A program made the translations under genes and the position numbers. This document shows positions 11,714 to 23,764 of a stretch of DNA of 64,000 nucleotides, piece after piece. The notes under the pieces were generated by a model. That model was given only the letters and a program-made list of their open reading frames with translations, was not told the origin of the DNA and searched no databases. This DNA comes from Hermodice carunculata (lineage: Eukaryota; Annelida; Polychaeta; Eunicida; Amphinomidae): assembly GCA_964020975.1 (NCBI GenBank), contig OZ026624.1:66333008-66397007 (forward strand). Direction: 5' to 3'. Numbering within the stretch: the stretch's first letter is position 1; every line of letters starts with the position of its first letter.

Positions 11714-12440
11714 CTATAATGATGTGGTGTGTAGTTTACAGACTAGAGCCACGGTTACAGATAGGATCAAAGCCATCTGTGTATTTGGACAGCCACAAAG
11801 TCTCCCCTTCAGTTTTGTGTGACGACTTGTGATTTGAAACAAGATCTTTTCCTTGTAGGAAGGTACATAACTTCTAAATGTGCCCCTGGAGACAAATGGA
11901 ATTATGTTGAACATGTGTCTATCAGATGAGCTGATATTCCAGGGTTTTTGCCTCGTTAGTAATGTCCTTTTTTGCTTAGGCCCTTTGATTATGCCTTTAG
12001 TAAAGGTAGGTAGTGTTTTCATGTTTAGCCTCTTCTGCAGCCAATTTTGCTCCACGATTTGCCAAAGTATTAGCTTGATACCCAGCGGAGGTTTGTGGTG
12101 CTACTTGTGTTTCCAAGCAGGTGATATTATCAAGGAAGCTTTCTTTTATAGCATGATGATTTTTAATAGTGTTTAAAGTAGACATACTCCGGATAACACT
12201 CAGGCAGTCTGAAAAAATGTGTATATTATTGAAGGGCTTGATGTTACAAATGTCGATGGATGTTGTAGAAGCCAGTAATAGAGCAGCTACTTTCCCATGA
12301 TATCTGGTACTGCGATTAGAGACAGACCCTTTCCTTAATGTTGGTTCTTTCTGAATACCGTAATGTAAGGGGAAGCAGCACCACCACATGTAGCTGCATT
12401 CTTTAATGCCAACCCACCATTAAAGATAACAAGAGTTTCT
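11714..12440 (-). pseudogene. LINE RNase H domain and C-terminal end (broken)
   Basis: Read on the minus strand, 12389-11997 contains VAALLLAS, then IFSDCLSVIRSM, then ANTLANRGAKLAAEEA. These correspond to the helix, the aspartate strand (Asp-Ser or Asp-Cys) and the C-terminal helix of RNase H domains carried by some LINE pol proteins of the I/R1-like lineages. The conserved HxG-x-GNE-like stretch is degraded. The neighbouring frame 12055-11714 continues with QKRTLL, SSSDRHMFNIIPFV and ITSRHTKL, the arrangement that usually follows RNase H in such elements. At least one frame change separates them. It is probably the 3' part of the LINE whose reverse transcriptase lies at 15140-17000 on the same strand. 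Confidence 0.7.
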
Positions 12441-12599
12441 TGGCTTACTTTGATGAGGTATTTTGACAACTATTTTTTAGCCATATTCTTTTTAGCAACA
12501 GTACTGTTGTTGTTGTTGCCCAATTCTTGTCTTTCAATTATACTGAGTGTAGGGAATGCTTTGTGAAATGTCTTTGTGTTAATAGGAAAAAGTTTTTCT

Positions 12600-13330
12600 A
12601 TTACACCGCCTAGTGTGCACATTTGTATTTGTGTCTTTTCATCCAGAACCACTGGGGTAAGTAGTCATTGCCTTATTCAGTAGTCTGACCCCTGTACACT
12701 ACATAAGCTAACCCGATACTGTCTAACTTGTATACATATGGGAGTACTCTTGTCCCGTTCTTCTGTAAAATTTGACATAGGCTGTATTATCCCAAATAAA
12801 TTAAAGTGACTTCAGTGGGTTACTACTAAGAACATTTTTATGAGCCTGTACCTGTACATGTTTCTCTGAGTAGTAACTCCTTCTCTGAGCTAAACATTTA
12901 GCAAAGACAACCAACATAATAATGAATAAATATGAACATGGAAAATGATGAATTAGCAAAATAATTGAAGCTTTGCTTATAAATGCAGAACATCAATATG
13001 AATATAGCATACCTATCAAACCAAACATAATTACTAAATAGTATAGAACAAGTTCAGGTAAGAATAATTTGACTTACGCCTGAACTTGGATGTACCCTTT
13101 CTACCTTGATAGGACACCTTGGTCCAACCACTTCCCAGTGTATAACTGAGGTAGAAACAAACTGGGGCAATATATTCAATCCCAGTATTGCAAAGTCAAC
13201 AGTTACAGCCAGACACCTGTATAAACCTTGGGAATTCCTAACAAGTAATATAACAATGGACATCCTGTACCGGAAGTGTAAAACAAACTCCATGATGACA
13301 CCTACTCCTCACTAATAAAGTCTCCAAGAA
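12600..13330 (-). repeat. Interspersed repeat, copy B
   Basis: This is the reverse-complement counterpart of 645-1345. It includes the inverted pair GTTACTACT...AGTAGTAAC around the GAAACATGTACAGGTACAGG word (about 12825-12890). It lies just downstream, in element orientation, of the Penelope-like 3' end at 13640 and upstream of the LINE RNase H segment. Confidence 0.7.
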
Positions 13331-13409
13331 ATCAAGTTCTATTAAGTTGTCAACTCTAAGTTTATGCTTCAAAAGAATGAATTAAGTTCCTAATAATGGT
13401 GTAAATCCT

Positions 13410-13575
13410 GCAATTTTCTGGGGTAAGTGCTTGGGACACCCTATGACTGACTTCCGGTCCTGGAGTTAATGTTTCAGAAAAATGACTCAAGCTTGTGTCA
13501 ATTGAGTAAATATTGCCAATTTCTGGCAAAGTGCTAAGGACAGCATATGACTGACTCCCGGCTCTGGGTTGGGTT
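13410..13575. repeat. Imperfect tandem duplication of about 105 bp
   Basis: A segment beginning CAATTTTCTGGGGTAAGTGC and containing TATGACTGACTTCCGG at about 13415 recurs about 104 bp later as CAATTTCTGGCAAAGTGC and TATGACTGACTCCCGG. Part of it (the TATTTACTCAATTGACACAAGC sequence on the reverse strand) resembles 570-590 in copy A. Confidence 0.65.
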
Positions 13576-13639
13576 GGCCAAATTGAGTAATTAAAACAGC
13601 TTTTTTTAATATTTACACATACATGTTAGCTTAAAATGT

Positions 13640-15125
13640 CAGAAAGGTGATTATTAAATCAGAATGATGCCAAAATGTAAAGTTAATGTATAGCAAAACA
13701 GGCAGGTCAGAAATCTTTACAATTATTGAAACCAAATTTTCTAACAATCTCTGGATATTTACAGCACAATTTGTAGAAGTATATGACCAAAAATACATGC
13801 TTGAATCCTCTTGAATCAAGAAAATAGATTTGGTTCTGGATGCAAAGTCCTGAAATGTAGGTCAAATACAACCAAATCTCAAAATTGGTGACAAAAATGT
13901 ATTATATCCAATAGGTTCTGAAATACCGCTATCAGGGACAAGATGATTGACTACTTCAAAGTGAAACTCATCAATTTTGTGATAGACTTTAAGGTGGAGG
14001 CAGTAAAGTTAGTGCGTCCATTGATTTTAATGTGACAGGGCAATTCGTACATTTGTGAGGCGAGATAATAAATTGCAGAGTTTGAGCCAAAAACAGTTCC
14101 GAGAAATCACATTTAAGGTAATGTTGCCAATTCTTACACATTTATGGCTGTAATATGAGACATACTAATTTCTTCTGTCCCGTGTTTTAATTATTGTGTG
14201 AAATAAAATTCTAGCTTTACCTGAGTGATGTTGTCATTAAAAGAAAGTATATTTTGTGGCCTAAAGCTATACTTTTTTAACTTGGGAACATCATACTTGG
14301 CTTGTTTGGGTGTGGGTTCATATATTTGCATATCACATTTCCATATTTGGGGCCCAGTAAGTTGATTGTACTAATTTGTTTTTATATGAATAGAGAATTT
14401 CAAAGTGATCAGAATAATGGTAGTGATTAGTCTGAAGTGGCCGATTCTTCTCACCACGGCTAATGGTTTCCTGTTGCCCTATGAGTGACCCTTGTCAATT
14501 GGTTCCAAGGGGTGATGGACTAATGACTGAGCAAACAATGACATGCTTCATTAGCATGCCCTTGCAAACAAACCCCATGTGCTCGGCATTGCTTTAACTT
14601 TTCAGTGCAAATTTTATGTTCCCAAATTTGAGTTTTTTGCAGCATGTAGTTTAAGTATCAAACTATCCAAAAATATGAAACTGTGATTAGAGGTTATCCA
14701 AAGGACTTCAGATCTTCACCTTAATGCCAAACCTATCATTTGAGGCCAAATATTCAAATGCAAAATCACATCTCTGAAATCGTCTGAATTGTTACCCTGT
14801 AGAGGGCTATTTTTTTGAATATTTTTTTTAGCAATTTCATTAAAATTTTGCACATTTACACAAGCAATGCCATCAATATACCTTGCATTGTTTGATAATT
14901 TTGTAGCCAAATGAAAATCTAACTTCATCAATTTATCCATATAAAGCAGTGTGTAATGGGGAACAGTTGCTACCCACTGGAATGCCTTTTATTTGTTCAA
15001 AAACCAATGGTCCAAATTGAACAAAAGTGTTATCCAAAAGAAATTTTATAGCATCTATGAAGATTTCAATAGTGTGACATTTAATGTTACTTTTTGAATA
15101 TTTATTGTGTGACCAACATGCTTTC
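13640..15125 (-). pseudogene. Penelope-like reverse transcriptase, C-terminal half, broken copy
   Basis: The reverse complement closely matches 62915-63700 of the intact-looking element at the right end of the window. 15125-14725 matches the part that encodes AYWSHNKYSKSN through the catalytic RT segment and NSYGFRDV. 13988-13640 matches the part that encodes the segment from IKVYHKIDEFNFEVVNY to the stop, plus about 40 bp of 3' flank. The two parts are separated by a 728-bp TTAA-flanked insertion. The N-terminal half is absent. The copy is clearly non-functional and older than the right-end copy, and it sits inside or beside an older minus-strand LINE. Confidence 0.85.
13993..14720. mobile_element. 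728-bp non-autonomous DNA transposon with TTAA target duplication
   Basis: Comparison with the uninterrupted Penelope-like copy defines the insertion to the base. The sequence GACTTTAATGCC expected there is split into GACTTTAA at the left and TTAATGCC at the right. TTAA is thus duplicated at 13989-13992 and 14721-14724. The element starts GGTGGAGG and ends, read inward from the other side, GGTGAAGATC, giving short inverted ends of consensus GGTGRAG. TTAA-specific insertion is known for piggyBac and Kolobok superfamilies; the GG start seems less typical of piggyBac. No transposase frame is present, so the element would have depended on another copy. Confidence 0.8.
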
Positions 15126-15139
15126 TTTGATGTTCAGTT

Positions 15140-17000
15140 TTAGTTCCCTCAATAAAAAGTTGGTGAGATGTATTGGCGTAAAAATCCTGTGATAACAAAA
15201 GCCAAACTTTGAACTGAGTGAAATATTTGTTGCCTGATAGGGTCGTCAGGAGTTTTTGCAATAATTCTGCAAAATTCAGAGAGGAAGGTTTTCTCTTGAT
15301 GTAGCCTGAATGGAGGAACCTTACAAAGCATTGAAAGGTGCCTTTTTGCATGCCCAGTAGCTTAAAGTTTGTCTCTAAACAGAATCCAATGGCTTCTGCT
15401 CTAATTAGGCAGCTTGCACCAAACAGAGAAGCATGTTTCAAGGATTGGTCGAATACAGCAAGTAAAGAAGTATATGCCGACTTCAGCAGGAGCTCCACCG
15501 TTTGACAGACAGTAGGAAACTAATTAGAGCAAGAGCTTTAAAGGCTTTGCCTGAGATGTGATCTGCATGCTTCTTGGACGACATCTCCACTTGCAAAACT
15601 ACCACTATGCAGGTTTAATCTGTATCTATGACAGTTTCATATTTTTGACGGCACTGTTTATATCTGTGTGGTCTTCAGAAAAAAAAACATACTGCATATG
15701 CTTTCGGGATATTAATGTTTATTCTCCATTTCATGGTTCATGATTGGATGAGGAATTGCAGTTCCTGAGACTTTATTACTGAGTGTTGTAAGGTTAGATG
15801 ATTAATCCAACAAGTTATATAATGTGTGAAAAAAAGTGATTATAAATAGAAATCTCGTCATCTTTGCAATGTAGAAAATGAGCAAGCTAGGGGAGACCAC
15901 AGAGCCTTGGGGAACCCCAATAGGGGAGTTAATCTATTGTGATGTGTGGCAGTTTACCAAGAGGGAGCTTGGTTTGTCTGTTTCTTAGGTAGTCATAAAT
16001 GTAAGACAGCACACATCCTTTGATGCTAGCTCCGTGTAGTTTGGCAACACTCCCATTGCACCAGACAACGTCGAAAGCGCCCTCCAGATCTATGGAGATA
16101 GCAACGGTAGGCTTTTTCTGTTTTATTGATGCTAGGATATCCAAGGAGAAATAAAGCAAGGCTTGTGTCATGGATCTGTCATTCCGATATTTAAAAGGAA
16201 ACATATCTACCTGACCATTTGCCTCCAGCCAGATATAAAGTCTCTGGGTAACAATCCCGTCCATAAGTTTGCCCCAGTTTTGGGATGAAAATGTTATTGT
16301 CCTGTTTCCATGGGACGGAAACTGTACCTTGACACCTGCATTTTTGGAATAATAGGATAAAGCAGCTGGTGCTTGTTTCTTGGTGGCACATATGTAGCAT
16401 GACAGGCGTTATCTTGTCAGGACCTGGTGCTGAATATTTTTCCGTCTTGGAGAGATCTTGTGTGGAATTTTCTTCGGAGATATTTTTATTGTAATCTTCA
16501 GACAGATTGGATATGTCCAGTTCCGGAAAGAAGATTAGATTGATCTTATTGTTGATATCACGATAGTGGTCTGTATCATAATCAGTTGTGACTGTTTTAT
16601 TTGCATGGGCGTCTTTAAGAATATTGGTGATTTCTTCGTCATTAAAAGTATATTCACCATTGGAATCTTTCAGTGGTTGAATAGTGATAGCATTCTACCT
16701 CTGTAATCTTGTGTACCATACGCCATAGGTCCATGTCACCTGCCGTTAATTAAGCACAAGTTGATGCTTAGTGTTCATTTTTCTCAAACTGTGTACAAGT
16801 TGTTTAGTTGCTCAAGATTCGATTGATATTCAAAGCAAGATATCAGATTGTGATCTTCAGTGAGGCACTCAATATTAATTGGAAAATGGACTAAAACAGG
16901 GCAGCATGGGAATCTGGCCACCATTGCTAAATGCTTAAAATGCCTCTAACAACAGTGAGGTCTAAAGTCCAAGTAGAAAGAAGACCCGATTTTCTAGTAT
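15140..17000 (-). pseudogene. LINE reverse transcriptase (RNase H-bearing lineage), broken
   Basis: Minus-strand reading gives the ordered landmarks of a LINE pol. A linker with DMDLWRMVHKITEVE lies near 16740. Next come SAPGPDKITPVM at about 16425, then VPWKQDNNIFIPK near 16300. YRNDRSMTQALL and SIDLEGAFDVVW (the first catalytic aspartate, SID) occupy 16170-16050, and GVPQGSVVSP lies at about 15915. The thumb-like segment at 15498-15330 reads SAYTSLLAVF, ASLFGASC and LLGMQKGT. There are frame changes between linker, fingers and palm, for example one just before GVPQGS. The YADD box was not located with confidence between 15540 and 15900. The likely continuation is the RNase H segment at 11714-12440, displaced by later insertions. 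Confidence 0.8.
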
Positions 17001-17248
17001 ATGCTCATGTGTTCAAAACAGTTAGTCCATGTTTCGTCATTCAAGTTTTTAATTTGACTCTCATATCCTAGCCAGGCCTCCTTTTCGTCGAGCTGGTAGT
17101 ACGATGGTTACCCCAGCCGTAACTTCTGCAGTAAGGGCAGGCTAGTCCCGAGGTATGGTGTCCGTTATATACTATAACACATCTCCGTCGTCTGTCCTGA
17201 CCAGAGGGATGAGGCATTGGCACGAAGTGTTCTTTTACCCTCCACTTA

Positions 17249-17279
17249 GGTTTCTATCCATACCGATTGGATAGAAACC
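17249..17279. repeat. Perfect 11-bp hairpin
   Basis: GGTTTCTATCC (17249-17259) and GGATAGAAACC (17269-17279) with a 9-base loop. No neighbouring gene gives it a role. Confidence 0.8.
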
Positions 17280-17931
17280 CAAGTTCAGGATAAATGGGGA
17301 TATCATGTGACTTACCGTGGATTACTAGTTTTGGGTTTCACCTTAGAACTTTACAATTCACTTTAATACTACGAGTATCAACAGTACCCAAAATGCATTA
17401 TGTTATGGAATTCCATAAATTCAATATACTCTCATTTCCAGATAGCAAGCAAGGATGCAAACAACATGTTTTAGCAAGGTACCGTTCACTTCCGGCCAAT
17501 CACTCGCCAAATTCGTACCAAAGAATTTAAAGGCCTATATTCTGGAACCACCAGACCTGCAGTACGACGGAAAATGAGAATATTCTGCGTCAATAACCTT
17601 ATTTGGCCCAGGAGCTGGTGATTCAGTACCAAACCTAGCACGCAAAGAGTTAATGTACACTTTCCGTGTGTGGCGACCAGTGTCCAATGGTTATCAAGCT
17701 ACAGATGTCCAGTTATGTTACAGAATATGCTTCCTGAATATATGTAACAAAACTACTATTCCACTATTATAACAGCACGGCAAATTAGGCGCATGACAGC
17801 ACAAAACGTCAACTCAACCGCACAGAACTGCTTAACAATAAAGAAAACCATGCAGTTATTCTGTTGCACCTTACATGCACAAGAGTGAAACGTAGCTCAT
17901 GCAATGTAAAATCAAGGGGAAATGCAAAGAT

Positions 17932-17935
<4 letters not shown>
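17280..17935. other. Unassigned region
   Basis: Nothing recognised. The 78-codon plus frame at 17294-17530 has no known motif. Confidence 0.4.
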
Positions 17936-17984
<49 letters not shown>

Positions 17985-17996
17985 CGTGTGTGTGTG
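17936..17996. repeat. TA/TG compound microsatellite
   Basis: About 14 TA units followed directly by about 16 TG units with one CG interruption. Confidence 0.95.
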
Positions 17997-19912
17997 ACTT
18001 TAGTGGCCATCACATGACGTATGCTGTAAGCTTGGCAAATATCAAACAACTATCACATTGATTCTGATATTTACGATTGTGTTAGCAAAATAAAGAACAT
18101 GTCATGAACCTGCTTAAAAAATGAAGTGAATTAAAAAAGACCCATGAGCCGTCTGGCCAGGCCAAAGCCCATGCATGGGTCACGCGCAACAGATCAAATG
18201 ACACAATTGCTTTTGAAAGCATAACATGGTATGTAAAATTCTGGGAACTGATTTACCACATTAACTTGAAACATCCTGACCTTGATGGGATTAGCCCAAG
18301 GCCTTACTATTTGTAAACAGATTTCCAGACAGCATTCAATTAACACCATGCGAGGGATCAGTTTGAATACAGTAAGGTGCAGGGTCTACAAGACACAAAA
18401 ATACGTGTCATTGTTTACCTCAATTTCATCTGAGTTAAAACCTATACTGCAAACGTGCTGAACACCACAGAATAAAACATACTAGCCTTCCTTAAACGTT
18501 AATGCAAAGGAAGTTGGATAATTCGCATTTCCCCAGTAAGTAAACACTAAAAGGTGAGCGAAAAGGTGATAAAAAGCACTGAAATATCAACTTTCTCCTA
18601 ATAGGACCAATTGCCATCAATATTTGCCCCAACCTCTGTCAGTGTTATGTGAAACGTGAAAGACTATATGCCGTATGTTATTTCAAGAAGCAAGCAACTC
18701 AGAAAGTATTGTGCTTAGCATGATCTGGCGCTTCGTATATCAAATAAAAAAAAATACAAATTGAAAAGACGCTCGTGGATGGTAACTTAGATAATAGCGA
18801 GAATAAAAGATACATAACGTTAATGGCATCTTTGAACAAGAGGATACTTGATTCCTATATCCGTACAAGAATAATATATCGTTTTCATCAAGTAACACCG
18901 CTAAGTAAGCTGCTTGTTTACATAAAAAAGAATGGTTTCTTCATTTGTAAGAATTGTATTTCTCTGTTCATCAAAGAAAATTTAACTGTTCTCACCAAGG
19001 AATTCTATAAATCAATATCACTGTGACAGCTTAAAAAAAAATCAAACAAAATTATTTTTGGTTTCAGGCCCACAGTACTTCAGTCAGTTCAGATCATCAA
19101 TGTATTCATCAAGGGGAAATAAGGCAAAAAGTACAAGTGCCGCTGGTACTATTCTTTGTTTAATCCATTTGCACAGCTGGGTTTAAGGTGACATGGCTGT
19201 GGCTCTTTACTGTGAGCAGTTCACGTCTATGAACAGCCTATGTATAGAACTACCTTCAACAGCCACTGCGTGTGTGTTCACAACAGATGTTCTCCATCAA
19301 AAATATCAAGTCTATTTCCAAAAGGTCAAATAATAATAAAGTAACTTGTTTCTCATTTCCGCGAGTATCAAAATTCTCTGCCACACCACTTTTTGTCGTT
19401 TTGCCTGAGTAATGATCTTTATTTCTTGCTGCCAGGCTGGTGACCGGTGCCCTGCCACACTGTGGCCACCGCAGGTGATCCTGACTTTCAGTCAGTCAAG
19501 CATTCGTGCTAAATGCTAATAAGGGAGGGGGTGGGCAGTGGAGAGGGTGAACCTGGAACATCTGTGCGTGCTATGGCTCACATAGGACCTTATCTGCAAT
19601 CAGTTTTTGTGTATTCATCTTTGTAGTCAATCATTCGTGCTTTAGTCGGTCAACCCTGGGTTATGTAAGTTGATTTCTCGAATATTACGTAAATAGTGGC
19701 TAAATGACCATGTATTTCATGTATAACCAAATTTGAGCAGTTTACCTTACTCTTGAAGAAATTTGCTTGCAGTGTTGTTTGCATTTATTTCTGTAACCAT
19801 CAATTTTTGCGTTTTGCGGCCGACTTATGAACCTTGCTGGCATTTTAAAGCTACCTGTCAATCACATTAACGCCCGCGCACTTATCATTTCTTGGACGAT
19901 ATGGATTGCGCA
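17997..19912. other. Unassigned region
   Basis: No gene recognised. The 83-codon frame at 18775-19026 is AT-driven and lacks motifs. 19430-19560 is locally GC-richer but has no coding frame or promoter signature that I trust. Confidence 0.4.
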
Positions 19913-19954
19913 AAGTTTCGCTTGCGGCAGCAGAAGTTTCGCTTGCGGCAGCAG
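19913..19954. repeat. Two perfect 21-bp tandem units
   Basis: AAGTTTCGCTTGCGGCAGCAG occurs twice head to tail without a mismatch. The unit is a multiple of three and, in the 63-codon plus frame 19827-20018, gives FACGSRS-FACGSR. The local sequence is markedly GC-richer than its surroundings. Confidence 0.95.
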
Positions 19955-21935
19955 AAATGCCCCTAAAATGCCCCCTGAAAAGAAATGCAAAGTTCGCACA
20001 GTTACCACATATGCCTGAAAAAGTAAGATATACTGATGAGAAAAGGTTATGCATTGGATATATCTACAATTAAGCAAGGTTGATAGACCATAATAAGGTG
20101 GAGAAGGGTGGATATAGAACCACCATGTCGTCAGACTAAGGAGCTCCGGTACAAGCGCCTGTGGCGGGCACAGCACTTTAACAAATGATTCATCTACATG
20201 TCACATAATCATATTTTTAAATGCGGTTATAGTTGTAAAAAAAAGAAGAAAAAAAAACGGAAAAAGCCCCCCCCCCCCACTCATCACTTTTATACCCTGA
20301 GGTAGATTGGAAACAAGTTATTTATTCTGGTTGGCCTAATTGCAATATTTTCTCAGAAAAACACTTTGAGTGGGAATTTCAACCCTCGACTTCGCCTCGG
20401 GTTGTTATTTCGGTCCTCCAGATGACAATGTTCCTTGTTTCCGTCTAATAAGAGTTCCATTTATAGAATACCCATTAAGTGTCCTAATAAAAGTACAGAT
20501 TCGCATTAAGTACTAAGTATTCGTATTAAGAATATATATGGATTCATTTACGTTAGTACTTACTTTATCAGTAACTGTTGCCTTTGCTATCGTACTGGCT
20601 TTTCTTATTTCAATTTTACTATGTATACTTTTCTTTTCTTCTCGATGTGATCTTTGTTCACCAGAGGAGAGACATTTGTATTAACCATTGGCTTTTTCTC
20701 CATTCACTTGAAAGAAATAAAGTATACTATCATCAAGAATGAAAGACAAAATTATAGACCTATTTATTGATATGTTGTATTAGTGTCTTGAGTGTTTTCG
20801 TCCTTTACTAAATTAGCCCTTTCACGTCGCAGTTTCGGTGATCATATGGCACACCCCAGGTTAGAAAGGTGTCATCAGTGATCATCGTAAACTCGTCATC
20901 AATGAATGTGAACAAACGGCATTTTGGACATGTCTGTTTGAACGATCATTGCGGTGTACGGTTGTCATATAATTTTGGTGTGTAGACTATGTAACAACAC
21001 CAGTCAAAATCTCCATGTCACGGAACCTAGCAAATTATATTGTGATTTTTCAGGCAAGCATTGTTATTGTTCCTCTATATATATTACTGGTTTGTAGAGA
21101 CGTCGTACTGTTAAAGCTGACGCCATACACATTCCGGCCTCGCGTAGTGTTTCGTTATTTAGTGCACACGTATCATACTTGTTCTACATTTGATGTATTA
21201 ATTTTTTGTGTATCATAGTTATTCTAAAAGTACAGGGCAAACTAGAAAGGATTTGCTTTGAAGCAAATCGGTTTGCCTACAAAGGCAAGCTGTTGTCTTT
21301 TACATTCAAATTCAAAGATGGAAAAGCTACATGACAGAAAACATGATATTTCAGGGAAAAACTGTAGCAAAGTAAGGTTCTTGACATTAAAAATATCTGT
21401 TGGTGAAAAGGAAATACCAGACAGAAAGAACAAAATTATCGATATTTTGGGTAATGGGCTGACGGAAAAGGTAGGCCTAACTCTCTGCAATATGTATCGA
21501 GCACAAAGGGACCGCAACGATTAAATACAGTTATTTATCGATGATATATGTCCAATCTTAATATGAATAAACAATTCTGATTTCCCTCTTTTTTTCCCGA
21601 TTGACGGAAAAGGGGTTTCAAACAAGAACAAAATAGCTCACAATTTCAATGAGTGTATCTCAAATATAGGCCATCTATTGGTTTCGGAAGTAAATACTAA
21701 TTCTAACTTGCCATACTTATCAACATACTTAACATATCAAATCAGGCACAAATTTTCCTCCATACCTGTAACTGCTACTAACATTGAATTGATGATACTA
21801 AATTTTAAATCAAAAAGTAGTGCAGGTATAGACTAGTAATCAATTTTACTTACAAAGGCCTAATCCCATCTCACTTGACACCCCTTACTATGATCATTAA
21901 TTAATTGCTGCAATCAGTAATATTTCCTGAACAAA
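19955..21935. other. Unassigned region with small palindromes
   Basis: 20230-20275 is an A-rich tract ending in 12 C. 20390-20410 holds AACCCTCGACTTCGCCTCGGGTT, a short hairpin. 21250-21269 is a near-perfect palindrome (GATTTGCTT-TG-AAGCAAATC). The 88-codon frame at 21258-21524 has no recognised motif. Confidence 0.4.
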
Positions 21936-21939
21936 TAAA

Positions 21940-23280
21940 GGTAGCAAAGGTCATACCTCTATTTAAAAAAGGATACGATACTCTCATAGGTAAATACCCG
22001 CCGATATCAATCCTTCCATTTTTTTTTTTTTAGAAAAATTGAAAAAGTTATCTATAAACAATTGTATGAATATTTCATTTTACGGACGTCAACGTGGTTT
22101 TAAGTCGCTTCATTCTCCGGAGACAACTGCTCTTGAATATTTCGATATGATTTATGCATGTATGGATTCAGGCAAATTACTGATCAGTTAATAGACCTTC
22201 CTAAGGCATTTGATACATCAAACTATAATATCCTTTTACATAAATTGACATTTATGGCATTTACGATTCTTCTTTAAAATTGTTCCATGGTTATCTTACT
22301 AATAGACAGTAACATGTTTCCTTTGATGATATGGCATCAAGTCCACTTCCTCTCAAAACTGGAGTCCTACAACACTTAATTCTGGGACCTTTGTTATGTA
22401 TAATTTATACTAATGATATTTACCGTTATTCTCCAAAATTTGTCTGCATTCTTCATGCTGATGAAACGACCCTAGTAACACGCTTGTGTTCTTTCAATAT
22501 ATATATTACTTTAGAAACAAACGATGTATCAGATAAAATTACTTCAAGCTTGACAAAGATACATAATTTTACTAAATAAATTCTCTCTAAATATTGCCAA
22601 AGTTCATGGTGTTTAATTGTCCACAGTATAGATTCCAAATTTAGATTGCAAGATAAATGATATTTCAATATCACAAACTACTGAATTCAATGTTCTTGGG
22701 TTATTTGTTCATGAGACTCCAAATTGAAATACACATGTAAAAAAGGTTGCTACCATGCTCTCCAAATTAACAGGCATGTTTAAAATAATACATAATTTTT
22801 TTGACAATGAAGATATAATTGCTACTATACAGTCCTTAGTTTCTGTCCCATCTTGATTATTTAATTTTAATCTGGGGCCATTCCTGTAATCATATAACCA
22901 AACTTCAAGATTCGGCAATACGGCTTATTTGCTCATGAAAGATATAACGCCCATAGTGTCCCATTGTTCAAATCAATAAAACTTTTAAAAATGCAAGATA
23001 TAGATGTAAACTCAAAGCTCTGAAATGTCATTACAGATATTCGTAGAACCAATTGCCCGATTATATTCAAAGCATGTCTGTTTTATCGACAAAACAAAAA
23101 ATAGACATATTCCACAGCTTTCTCTCTTAAAACTGAATAAAACCAGTAGTTGTATCGGACGTCACATTCCTACACTATTGAAGAACACACCTCCTTGCAT
23201 TTGGGATAAAGTACATACACATTCAATGGATGGATATTCTAACTACATGAAATTATATTTTATTAATCAATATTCATGAA
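21940..23280 (+). pseudogene. LINE reverse transcriptase to C-terminus, broken
   Basis: Plus-strand landmarks in order: FPEQIKVAKVIPLFKKG (about 21925-21975); QRGFKSLHSPETTALEYFD (about 22090), typical of QxGFR-x-HST fingers; LPKAFDTSNYNILLHKL (about 22200), the damaged D-x-x-KAFDT catalytic segment; GVLQHLILGPLLCIIYTNDI (22350-22420), normally GVPQGSILGPLLF; ILHADETTL (22450), normally LYADDTTL. Then come FNVLGLFVHE (22690) and a C-terminal region to 23280 with IARLYSKHVCF and PPCIWDKVHTHSMDGY. There are several frame changes and stops. It belongs to the CR1/Jockey-like part of the LINE tree; the endonuclease and ORF1 are absent. Confidence 0.85.
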
Positions 23281-23387
23281 CTTGCACCTTATATAATTGC
23301 TATGTATAGGCAATTTGATATTCTCATATTTATTCAAGCATTATCTTCACTAGTCAACATATAAAGTTTTGAAAACCCCATTGTAGG

Positions 23388-23427
23388 TGACCCCGGTATC
23401 AACGGATTCAAATCCTTACTGGGGTCA
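23388..23427. repeat. Small inverted repeat
   Basis: TGACCCCGGTA (23388-23398) pairs with TACTGGGGTCA (23417-23427) with one mismatch. The interior GGATTCAAATCC resembles a tRNA T-arm, but the rest of a tRNA is missing. Confidence 0.65.
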
Positions 23428-23764
23428 TCCTGACGTATTTGGTAAAACTAAGGGTGTTTTGATAATATATCAAAACATGTTATCTCAACAGTTTTGCAGA
23501 TTACAATATGCAATCCATTGAATTTGAACTATTTGTGTTTTTCCTTTTGTTACTTACTCTGTGTTCATATTCTCATATAAATGCAGTTCTAAGTTCTGAT
23601 TAAATGAGAATGTGAAGTGTCAGCAAACAAATAAAATTTGGTTGTGAAGTGAGAAACTGTAGCTAGTCCTGTAGAGTGCACGTTTTACTGCGACACTGAT
23701 TCATTTATGGATCACTGCAGACACTACACCATGGACTGATGATAAAATGGTTCATTTGGTGACT

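Noticed and set aside
20085-20175. tRNA- or SINE-like T-arm (GGTGG-TTCTATAT-CCACC) on the minus strand
   Set aside because: The loop is one base too long and no D-arm, anticodon arm or acceptor stem can be paired.
23388-23427. Possible tRNA-derived element because of GGATTCAAATCC
   Set aside because: Only a small inverted repeat is present; no A box or cloverleaf can be drawn.
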